A DNA stretch of 64,000 nucleotides from Spodoptera frugiperda (Eukaryota > Arthropoda > Insecta > Lepidoptera > Noctuidae). Where the stretch lies: NCBI RefSeq assembly GCF_023101765.2, contig NC_064216.1:9179545-9243544 (forward strand), given 5' to 3'. The notes under the pieces were generated by a model. It saw only the letters and a program-made list of their open reading frames with translations. It had not been told where the DNA came from and searched no databases. The position numbers and the translations under genes were made by a program. Position 1 is the stretch's first letter, and each line of letters starts with the position of its first letter. Shown here piece after piece: positions 55,066 to 64,000 of the stretch.

Positions 55066-55159
55066 TCCTTGTTGACCTACGAGTACACTAGTACATACAC
55101 TAGTACTAATTCGTAGGTCCACAGTTGCTCATATTTACAAACGAAACAGACCACAGTGT

Positions 55160-55251
55160 ACTTTTCTTTTAGAAAATTTTAGGCAATCTGCTCCTTGTAG
55201 GTACTTTAGTTTAAAGAAAACACAACCGTTATAGTTCATCTCTAGTGATTT
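55160..55251. repeat. Unclassified repeat, copy 2 (partner at 52996)
   Basis: TTTTCTTTTAGAAAATTTT, TCCTTGTAGGTA and ATAGTTCATCTCTAGTGATT. About 90 bp, roughly 80 percent alike by eye. Confidence 0.6.
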
Positions 55252-55337
55252 TCCCATTTAACTTGGTTATTCCTCATACAATGAAGGGTCTTTTTCACCT
55301 AGAACATGTGGAGTATCCTTGAACAGTTTCGTATAGA

Positions 55338-55453
55338 TGTGTGGCCCGCAACACAACTGTGACTCCTCTGGTGTTGCGGGTGACCATGGGCGGTGCTGAT
55401 CGCTTACCATCAGGAGACGCGTCTGCTCGTTTGCCACCTATTCCTAAAAAAGA
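55338..55453 (+). repeat. LINE 3' tail ending TTCCTAAAAAAG
   Basis: GCAACACAACTGTGACTCCT, TGTTGCGGGTGACCATGGGC and CTCGTTTGCCACCTATTCC. Confidence 0.64.
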
Positions 55454-56871
55454 TGTTTTTAAATTACTCAGCTTAAACCCTAAGTATAAATTAGCTAGAT
55501 AGCACAACACCATCCATTTTCTCAAGTACACATCCAGTGGAAGGCTGGTTCGAACAATGAAATAGATTCCGATCAAGGATGATGTTGCTACTCAATTTGC
55601 ACAATTCCCTGATGATAAATTACGTATTGAAGCTAATGCAATCTTCTATATAGATTTCAATTTCAATATAAATACGGTACTTAAAACTATTGTAGGAAAT
55701 TTAACGACACATTCACCTCTTATCTTAGAAGACAGCTGAAAGGGCTTTGTATTAAGTTAGGGACTAATAAATAAACTTTGATCTGTCTCGCAGGTCACCT
55801 GATCCCGGACAAAAGCTATCGCTGAAGGAATTCGTTTATAGCAATAGCAATATAAATCAATAGAAAGTTTCCATTCAGTTGTGGAGGTATGGGGGAGAGA
55901 AGAAAACCCGTGTTTTGGAAGTATTTGTTTTCGTAGGATTCATGATGTTGAGGCATTTAGCCAATTTTATTTAAAGAAAAATAAACCTTAAGCAAATAAA
56001 ATAAAACATGAAATTATGTACCTATCAATGGTTTATATAACCTCGATATGTGTTATTTAAATTCTGGCGTTACCAGTTATGTTATTAGTGCGATGTAGAG
56101 GAACCACTATTGACATTAAGCGGACGCAAATCCTGATTCCGTGCTAATACTTTAGTACGATTGCTTTGAAATCGATTAGCTGTGCAAGCGTGGAAAAATA
56201 CAATATTAGTTTTTAACAAAATTAAAGTAATTATATATTTAGGTATTGTACGATTGACTGTATTTATCGTTAGTCTGAAATGATTCCGGTGCCTTTTTAT
56301 AAACGACGGAAGGATGGTGCTATATGAAATACAATACATAATTATGCAAAGAGAATGAAAAATTAAAACATAAAATCGATTAAAGATTTTGGGATACATG
56401 CATATGCAGATAGTTTAGTCTTCCATTCTATCTTTAGAGAACTAGGACTGCCTAGCGGGTAACCAGGACACACACAACCAATTAAGACATGACCACCAAA
56501 AAGAACCCAACAAAAAATCTTCACCATCTCCTACCTATATTTCCCCATATTTTTCCAGTTTCCACATAAACTAGGAGTTCAGGACCACCTCGGCGGGGTT
56601 CGTTACACATATATCATTGGGACGATAACATCAGTCGCTTCCAAGTCCGAACAATGTGCTACCGTTCGACGTACACTCGCTTCAAATTGACTTTTATTGG
56701 CAGATATCTGATAGCTTGAAGACGGTACACTTATATTTTGTTGTTGATATTTGTTGTTAGTTAGGCCAGCCTCGGTGCCTAGGTATTGTTTTGTGTCATC
56801 TCAAGTTTGGAGTGTGTGGTTTGGTTCCTCTTCCTGTTCTGTTCTTTCTTTGTTTGTTTTGGAACCATCTT
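55454..56871. other. No gene seen
   Basis: AT-rich; the 104-codon minus frame at 56085-56399 has no recognisable features. Confidence 0.45.
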
Positions 56872-57085
56872 TTTTATGGAATAAACGAGCAGACGTATCA
56901 CCTGATGGTAAGCAATCGCTGCCGCTCATGGACACTTGAAACACCAGAGGCGTTACAAGTGCGTTGCTGGCCTCTTGGGGGTTAGGAATTTAAGGGTTGT
57001 TGGGGAACGGGGATTGGGAAGATTGGAAAGATATTGGGCCTCCGGTAACCTCACTCACACAACGAAACACAACGCAAGCGTTTTT
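56872..57085 (-). repeat. LINE 3' tail, reverse orientation
   Basis: TTTTATGGAATAAACGAGCA, CACCTGATGGTAAGCAATCG, GCGTTGCTGGCCTCTTGGGG, CGGTAACCTCACTCACACAA and CACAACGCAAGCG are the reverse complement of 23895-24208. Confidence 0.66.
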
Positions 57086-57302
57086 TCATCGTCCATCTTG
57101 ATTATTATCATTGCAATTGTCAACCTCGTTAATTTAGTTACCCAATGCAAGATTGGAGTCCAGTAGTGTAGGTGTTTGGTTGTAGATTGCTTTCTACTAT
57201 TTTGAGTATCGATGAAAGTGAACGAGGTTTATGTTTAGTTGTAAAATTCATAATTTACAGTTATGTAGGACTTCAGGATGGTGCAACGCATGACATACAG
57301 AC

Positions 57303-57488
57303 ATAATTATCCTACTAATATAATTTCAAAAGATTGTATGTTTCTTTGTTAGTTACTCCTTAACATTGCTTAAGGACGACTCAAAACGGCTGAAGGAATC
57401 GGGATGAAATTCTGGAACGGTGGTAGATTATGGTCTGGAATAAAATATTTTTATCTCACAGGAACGCGGGTGAAGCCCAGCCGGTGAA
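57303..57488 (-). repeat. RTE-type tail repeat
   Basis: CTACTAATATAATTTCAAAA and AACGCGGGTGAAGCCCAGCC match the reverse orientation of the (CCGGG)CTTCACCCGCGT family. It is diverged. Confidence 0.55.
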
Positions 57489-57867
57489 GCTTCATGAGTT
57501 ACCAACGCAAAAGCTCGTTAGATACAAGGATGAAGAGTAAATTCAAACGCTGCAGGTACTATAACAACATGCACATAATACACCAGTACGAGTATTAATA
57601 TTTTATCAATATAATAGCGTACTTCATCACTATTAAAGTGCAGTATTATTCCAGAAATAGCAAAGTTCATGACGCCCCCACTCTTCTTTATATACCCTTG
57701 AATTATTTGCTGCTTTATGGCTAAATCAGTTTATAAATAATTTTCCGGTGTTGTTTAGATTATTTTTGTTTAGAAATCATTATTTATATTTAAAATAATG
57801 TAGATATTTAGATTAGGACTTTAACGATTCACTATTATATGTATGTTTTTGAATAATTATTGTGAGA

Positions 57868-57958
57868 CATACTAAATTAATTAAAAATCACTGTCAGTAG
57901 GATACGTGATATCGCCGCGTTTGCGTACACTGCTCATGATGAAGAATGGTTTAGACTC
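57868..57958. repeat. Inverted-repeat MITE, left part only
   Basis: GTGAGACATACTAAATTAAT, AAAAATCACTGTCAG, ATATCGCCGCGTTTGCGTAC and CTGCTCATGATGAAGAATGG; the right arm is gone. Confidence 0.62.
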
Positions 57959-60021
57959 TTCCATTTGTCAAAAATTATTTCGAACTATAGAGTATTGCCA
58001 AATAACATTCAAAACAGAAATCTATACAAATTACTACTAAAGCTCAAATTCACGTAACAACGCCTCAATCTATCATTGCTATTTGAAACCTAGGAATTAG
58101 TAGTAAAACACGTTCTGAACCATAATTTAGGGTTACAAACAGCTTCCAGGGTGTTTTCAATAGGTCCTCGATTACTTTGGCTCAACGGGCACATAATTGG
58201 AAAGCCAGTATTGAACGAATTCATAAACAATCACGCCTACGCCTCCGATTTACAGCTTTATCATTAGCTTGAGAACTTGGATCCATGTTTGCTGGTAGAA
58301 ACTGTTTTGGTTGTACGTTTGTTTATGTGTGAGTTTTTGGAGTTTGCATTTTTTATGTAGGCGGAACAGAAATAAAAATGGATTGGGAGTGTGTCGTTCA
58401 GTAGTTTCTGAATATCCTCATGGGCCATAAGTTTCATTGTGCTGCTGCCACTGCTGAAATGGTAACATAACCTTTTAAGCCAGTTTGTATATAAACAGAT
58501 TTTCATTTTGGTCTCCAATTTTTTTCAAACCCCGAACATTGTATGGATGTAACAATTAGTTAAGAAGAAAAAAACTTCTTTAATCTACCAAGACTTTTAA
58601 TTTAACTAAATACTAAATTGTACAGAAAGAAAGGGTAAACTCAGCAGATTTTTTTTTAAATTTTGAAATGAATATGAGTATGTCGAATATGAAAACGAAA
58701 CTTTTGTCGTTTTCGTAATATTGATTTAAACACGTCAGTTCACGTTAGTCTTGTTTCTACATTTCAAATGTACTTCTAGAACGTATACAAAAACACAAAA
58801 CTTAATCTTTTAAACGCCAAACTATAGCTACTGTTAAAACTTCCATAGCACAGTTCTAAGCCATCACGACTTCCGTCCAAGCAAAGCCGAGATCTCCAAC
58901 TAGTGCAAAATAAGTGGAACATGGAATTATCTCGCAATATCCGTGTTAGAAACTATATTATATCATCCTATAGGGGCTTTACTACCTACCTGCGTAAGGC
59001 CAGTGGCACAGTGGGGTCAAATAAAAGAAAAAATATTACGTCACTAAGTAAAAAAGTACTAAAAAGTGTGTTACGAGGGAAATAGTAATGACTATTGGTG
59101 ACGGTTTTGCGAAAAAAAATTGTTACAAAATACTTGTATTTCAAAGATTTTCTTTACTTATTTTTTTTTTCGTTTTACGTGCTACTGAGAATTGGGGTAA
59201 TCGATTTAGTTAACTGTTTTTTTCTTTAGGTATTATGTTTTTAATTTATTGTGTCATGTAATGGGGAATGGTTTTCCAGGAGGGCGTTACTGCGGATAAA
59301 AAGTGCAGTTGGGAAAATGAGAAAAAGGAGATTTCTCCATTGTTACGTTTAGTTTACATGTTATGTGCTGCCGAAAAGCTTTATTACACCTGGATGAAAG
59401 TTAAATAATTTCCATCTTCTTTTTCTATCAATGCTCGTTGGTTTGCACGCGTGGATAAGTCACATGCCCGTAAAATGTGACTAATAAAAGTAGCATAAGT
59501 TAATCTTTAGTACGTCAACTTCCCGTCAATATCGCAAATTCCCGTCAAAATCGGTCCAGCCATTTCAGAGATTAACCAGAACGAAGAAGAAGACAGACAG
59601 ACAGATAAAATTGTTATTTTGTTGCATGTATCGTATGTATAAAGCCGTTATTTCAATATTACAAACAGACACTCCAATTTTATTTATTAATCTAGATCAG
59701 AAGAAGTAGATGTGCAAACAGCGTCAACAAAAAATATAGTTCCCAGTGCACCACAAGCCTAAACAATACATGTATAGTATTAGTTTGATAACAATACACA
59801 CCTCTGGGCTACAGATTGCTTTGAAAGTGGATTTCATTAGAACATACGGTTACCGAGTACCACAGCATCGTGTTATTAAATTATATAGGCCAAAAGGTTA
59901 AACTCTTACGTCATTTTAAAGCGAGGAGTATGTTTTAGAAAGTTCTCGAAGGATGTTGTTCTGGGTGATGGGGTTTTTGGTGAATTAATTAAAAAACATA
60001 TTTAGATGTTTCATTCATGTT
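57959..60021. other. No gene seen
   Basis: Apart from the RTE-type tail at 59508, nothing is recognised. Small frames at 58264-58518 and 58903-59085 are not convincing. Confidence 0.45.
59508..59610 (+). repeat. RTE-type tail fragment
   Basis: CCCGTCAAAATCGGTCCAGC, CATTTCAGAGATTAACC and AGACAGACAGACAGA are a typical 3' end of these repeats. Confidence 0.55.
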
Positions 60022-60033
60022 ATTGGGCAGGTG

Positions 60034-60184
60034 CTATTTTTTTGGGGAGTAATATCCAATGATTTCTCTAGCCCTGGATAAGGTGAGAAGGAGTGTCAGA
60101 CTTTTACTGACTAAAAACCCTATTCCTACTCATGCTTTTCGAGCCGGATCCTCGTTAAGCGGGTTTAGTCCGCAGCTCCGGATC
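60034..60184 (-). mobile_element. Short LINE-tail retroposon copy with perfect target-site duplication
   Basis: A 151-bp copy, T run on the left and GCAGCTCCGGATC at the 5' end. It is flanked by a perfect 12-bp duplication, ATTGGGCAGGTG, at 60022-60033 and 60185-60196. Confidence 0.9.
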
Positions 60185-60257
60185 ATTGGGCAGGTGAAAT
60201 CGCCAGAAACATGGATCGGGAGAAATAAATAGTTGCTCATGACCAATAACCATTCGC

Positions 60258-60350
60258 TTTCCGAGGACAAAGAGCAGGAGCAGGGTGGTTTTTAGACAGT
60301 AAGAGTCTGACACTTTAACTCGCTTCACTCAATTTTTCCCTTCAAAAAAA
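60258..60350 (+). repeat. LINE-tail repeat, 5' part missing
   Basis: AGAGCAGGAGCAGGGTGG, TTTTTAGACAGTAAGAGTCT and CCCTTCAAAAAAAGG match the distal tail. It lies in opposite orientation to the copy just upstream. Confidence 0.65.
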
Positions 60351-61727
60351 GGATTTGTGTCAACTTAAGGCAACGCAGTTAGTAATATGCTGATGAGTAC
60401 ACTGTTACTATACCTAGTACTAAAAAAATAACTATATAATTTTCTTCGCTTCAAAATAGATTGCCCAATCCCATACAGGTAGATGACGCAAACGTAAGTT
60501 AATCAGTTAAATGAATGTTTGTCACGGCGATCACGAAACACTCGTGTGTGGATCTTATATCATTACCAAATTAATATTACACATCTTAAACTAAAACAAC
60601 ACCTTAATTCCTACAGTTTAAGACACATTATGTACTGGCAAATATTTTCCTATAAGCATCTTGTCACCTTGTGCAAAAATTGAATTTTCAGTCTTTCATA
60701 ATTATTTTGGCTTTTATATCTAGTGGAGTAAGGTTGCGATTCAAATGCTGTTCTGTTTCAGGGCTGTAGAATTAAGTTTGTCATTGTGGTACACGTTCCC
60801 GTGACGTGTATATTTATCGGCGCCGGCGCAGCGCGTCCAAACACGGGCACTTCGCGCGAATGTGACCTAGATGTAACAGGTGCGGTTTGGCTAGGACGAA
60901 TTTGGGATGAAATTTAAATTCTGTTGAAGATTTTTTATTTGATTTCCAAAAACGTACATGCTTAGGTATTTTCTTGTACCTATGTTTCTATGTTCATGTT
61001 TTCGCATTTATATAGTTTCACAAATAACTATTAATAAAGCATGCCTGCTTTTAATGGTTTGCTTTTCCTGAAAGAAGCTAAAGAAGTAACCTCATTCCTG
61101 TCTGATAAGTATTATCCTTACTTAAGATCGCTTATCTTTAATCACACAGGCATGTATGATAAGCATTTTTTATGGAAAGTAAAATTCTTCTCTTCTATAG
61201 AAAGCAAAATTCGTGTGATACAGTCCGCATTCTAGCTATTGGCGATCACGAGTCCCGTGTTCGCTTATTAACTCTACAGGGGCGATATATCACGCCTCAT
61301 ACGGACGTCGCCTCACATACACACTGCACAATGCTGTAGAACCGACAATGGTGGACATATTTAAATATTTTAAAGAAAGAAGCTGGATGAAGAAGTTTGT
61401 TTTGGGTTTTTTCTGTTTTTTTCTGTTTAGATTTTTTTGGGGCTAATCATTCTATATGACTGTCCTGACGTATTCTATATTTTAAAAATGAAGACGATAA
61501 TATAATATGTTTGACGTACTTACGTTCTAAAACAAAAAACTTACTAAACAAAAGATAATGATCGAGAATAGGTCATAGAAGATCGCAGAACAGAGACGAA
61601 ATATGGAAAATAATGAATGCATTTTTGGTTACCCTTTCTGGATCTATGCCAATACTGTTAACAGATTTCTAATTAGATTAGATTTATGATATCATCAAAT
61701 CCTCCACTATATCCCTTTTAATCACTG
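60351..61727. other. No gene seen; one GC patch
   Basis: A GC-rich patch at 60815-60870 (TCGGCGCCGGCGCAGCGCG) stands out. Confidence 0.45.
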
Positions 61728-61992
61728 TTATGTGTGGGAGAGCCATGATTCAGCGCAAATTAAACGGCTCGACAGAAAACCGACGTGGAACAACGCTTGC
61801 ATTGTTTCAACTTGATTTAACCCCACAACCCCCAAATTCCTAGCCCCCATGAGGCCGGCAACGACTTATAATAGCACCTTTGAGGTTTCGGGTGTCCATG
61901 GGTGGTGGCAATTGCTTATCTTATCTAGGTGATCAATCATTCAATAGCTTATCTAGGTGATCCGTCTGCTCGTATACCGGTTTGTACCACAA
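61728..61992 (+). repeat. LINE 3' tail with a small internal duplication
   Basis: GAGAGCCATGATTCAGCGC, CCGACGTGGAACAACGCTTG and CATGAGGCCGGCAACG match. Near the end TTATCTAGGTGATC occurs twice (61921 and 61950). Confidence 0.64.
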
Positions 61993-62637
61993 AAAATATC
62001 CCGTGTAAAATTCTTTCGGAACTCACAAATATAAATGCCCTATCATACATAAAGGTAAATTTCAACCCACCTGTTCCGAACACACCAAGTAAAACATTCC
62101 TCTAACAATGTCCACTCCATCCACAGAACCATTTTTCCATGAAAATGAAACGACACAAGTTCAAAGCTACCATTTGTCCATTCTATGAATCGCTAGCCCT
62201 CTAGAAACCTCAGCATTGTATCGCTAGTAGGAAGTGATTTATTTAGAGCAAGCCCCAGCTATATATCTGGAGATCGTGAGGCGTCTCGTACGGCTTGACC
62301 ATTTACAGGATATAAGCACTATGTTCTAAGGGTGTTTGTTCTTTAGCCTAGATATTTTAAGGTCCCATTGATGTGTTGGATCGCAAGTCTTTGGTTTAGG
62401 ATGAAGATGTTGGATACACCTATTCAATATAAGGGATACATTGCTAGGCTGTGTTGTGGTCATTCACAGGATCTTGATTAATCTTTTAACATATTGTTTT
62501 TTTTTTAATTTTTAAGGATTGTTGAAGGTGTGACAGTATTGTGTATGGATACACAAAGTGGAGTATGATTATAATATTATTATCATACTCATTTTCAAGA
62601 TCTCGTCTTTTTCTATATAGGCTACTACTGCCTCGTT
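61993..62637. other. No gene seen
   Basis: AT-rich, nothing recognised. Confidence 0.45.
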
Positions 62638-62918
62638 AGTCGAGCGGTCGCAAGAGCGAAAGCCGGGCAAGAGGTCTCGGATTGGATTCCCGGGTCGCAC
62701 GAAGTATTGCTGGGCGTTTTCGGGATTCGAACATTTCTAAGTTGGTAGTAGTACAGAGTCTGGAACTGTGACTAGTATATGGCAATAGGCTTAGCCCCTA
62801 TTACATGGAATTTACTACACAATGAAAAATGGGTGTACATTATACAGTGCCATTACGTGTCTTAATGTGCACCTTTGCTTGTCCCTTCAGGGATAAAAGG
62901 CGTGACGATATCTACTTA
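62638..62918 (+). mobile_element. tRNA-derived SINE, near full length
   Basis: The head resembles a tRNA gene: an A box TAGTCGAGCGG fits the pol III consensus, and GGATTGGATTCCCGGG is a slightly worn B box. The body has GGCAATAGGCTTAGCCCC and GTGTACATTATACAGTGCC, and the 3' part AATGTGCACCTTTGCTTGTC and GGATAAAAGGCGTGACG. The family recurs at 3855, 7763, 42945 and 50570. It would be transcribed by RNA polymerase III and mobilised by a LINE. Confidence 0.75.
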
Positions 62919-63274
62919 CTATATAGGCTACAGCTAGGTATATGTGTCAGTAACGTTAGTTTTTTGAAAATATCTTTGACATTACACTGTAATTGAAAAC
63001 AGCCTTACCTCATTCAGCCAATATTATCGTGTAACTCATAACTAAGGACATTATTATTGTAATAACAGGTGGGTACCGTCCTGCGTAACTTATAAAGTAA
63101 ACTGTAAGGTAATTCTATTGCCTGAGGATGATCTAGGTCTTAAACAACCGGTAGGTAGCCTTACATTGTTTCTTATGTTATTTTGTATTGACTATTGTTA
63201 TTCCTACTTACAGGAGGGATTAAGTACTACAAGTATTCAAGGGCAAGGGAGAAATACTAATTATTTTTATAACT

Positions 63275-63440
63275 AAATTAACTAAAATGTCACGGTTTAC
63301 GTAAGTACGTGACGTATAGATTAGGCTGCGCGACGTCACCGCGTCTGTGTACGCTGCTCATAATGAAGACTCCCTCTGTGACTCGAAACTAGTAGAGCTT
63401 TTTTCCATTAATGCACGTGAGTATACCGTAACTTATAATC
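63275..63440. mobile_element. Inverted-repeat MITE (ACTAAAAATCACGG family)
   Basis: ACTAAATTAACTAAAATGTC, GCGCGACGTCACCGCGTCTG, ACGCTGCTCATAATGAAGAC and AACTAGTAGAGCTTTTTTCC. The left arm is shortened. A worn second piece (GACTAGTTTCAAGCCACA, AACAGCGTGCGTGACC) lies at 63517-63575. Confidence 0.74.
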
Positions 63441-63653
63441 TACATGGATCCCGAAATCTTTCACGCTAAATTAATTAAATTGTGTGACATAATCACGTTA
63501 CTGTTCGATGAGGATATTTGACTAGTTTCAAGCCACATCAGAAACCCATATTTATTAACAGCGTGCGTGACCTTCGACGTGGCGACCGTAGCGTATCTAA
63601 TTATTTTAATCTTAGTATAAAAATATTGATGTCAGCAATCTGGATATCCACAT

Positions 63654-63812
63654 ATGGGGCCCAATAGGACTGACGTCTGATCCGGAGCTGCGGACTACCT
63701 AGCGGGTTTAGCGGGCTCTGGCTCGAAAAGTAGGAGTAGGAACGGGGTGGTTTTAGTCAGTAAGACTCTGACACTCCCTCTCGCCTCACCCAAGGCGGGA
63801 GAAGTCATTGGA
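63654..63812 (+). mobile_element. LINE-tail retroposon copy, A tail lost
   Basis: It starts at ATGGGGCCCAATAGGACTGA, upstream of the usual point, and runs to GGCGGGAGAAGTCATTGG, where the A run is replaced by AAAAGAAAGAAA. Confidence 0.75.
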
Positions 63813-64000
63813 AAAGAAAGAAATTCGGATATAAAATCCTTTCTACGATTGTGAAACATAAAATGTGAGTAAAATTTTCGACTAAAGTATAGTACGTACT
63901 AAAGTTATACAAAGTAGTTCACATTTGCAGGTAGAAGCGAGCATAAAGCGTTATCTGCGAACACGTTCATTTAGTATGTCGTCGCTTTTATACCTCACAA

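Overview
The window looks like nuclear DNA from a moth or butterfly (Lepidoptera). It is AT-rich and contains no host gene I can recognise. It is filled with interspersed repeats whose sequences and layout I know from lepidopteran genomes: an R1-clade LINE and its short tail copies, tRNA-like SINEs, RTE-type tails starting with CCGCGACTTCG, a Helitron remnant, and several inverted-repeat DNA elements. Nothing prokaryotic (operons, Shine-Dalgarno sites, CRISPR) is seen. I read it as intergenic or long-intron DNA.

Layout. 1-12.6 kb: AT-rich DNA with short repeat copies and a degenerate minisatellite at 3.0-3.2 kb. 12.6-18.8 kb: a complete 6.2-kb R1-clade LINE on the minus strand, bounded by a 15-bp target-site duplication with one mismatch. 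It carries a gag-like ORF1 with three CCHC knuckles and an ORF2 with APE-type endonuclease, reverse transcriptase (YADD) and a C-terminal CCHC. Three single-base frameshifts break it. 18.8-41.4 kb: sparse repeats, including two LINE C-terminal coding remnants at 20.1-20.5 kb and one at 21.7-22.0 kb. 41.4-43.2 kb: an RTE-type repeat with a second, 5'-truncated copy of the R1-clade LINE inside it, followed by a near full-length SINE. 43.7-44.1 kb: a fold-back element. 44.75-50.2 kb: an apparently nested block with a decayed Helitron N-terminal coding fragment (minus strand) and a LINE-like RT plus restriction-like nuclease ORF of 568 codons (plus strand, one frameshift). 54.3-55.1 kb: a 765-bp non-autonomous DNA transposon with 185-bp perfect terminal inverted repeats. 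The rest is AT-rich DNA with more copies of the same families.

How it fits together. The R1-clade LINE at 12.6-18.8 kb ends in a 3' sequence of about 150 nt, and I find about a dozen short copies of that tail elsewhere in the window. Three of the short copies have clear target-site duplications, and most start at nearly the same point. They therefore look like a discrete short retroposon that uses the LINE's machinery rather than randomly truncated LINEs. The inverted-repeat families and SINEs are passengers with no coding capacity here. Coordinates of repeat edges are by eye and good to roughly 5-20 bases unless a duplication fixes them.
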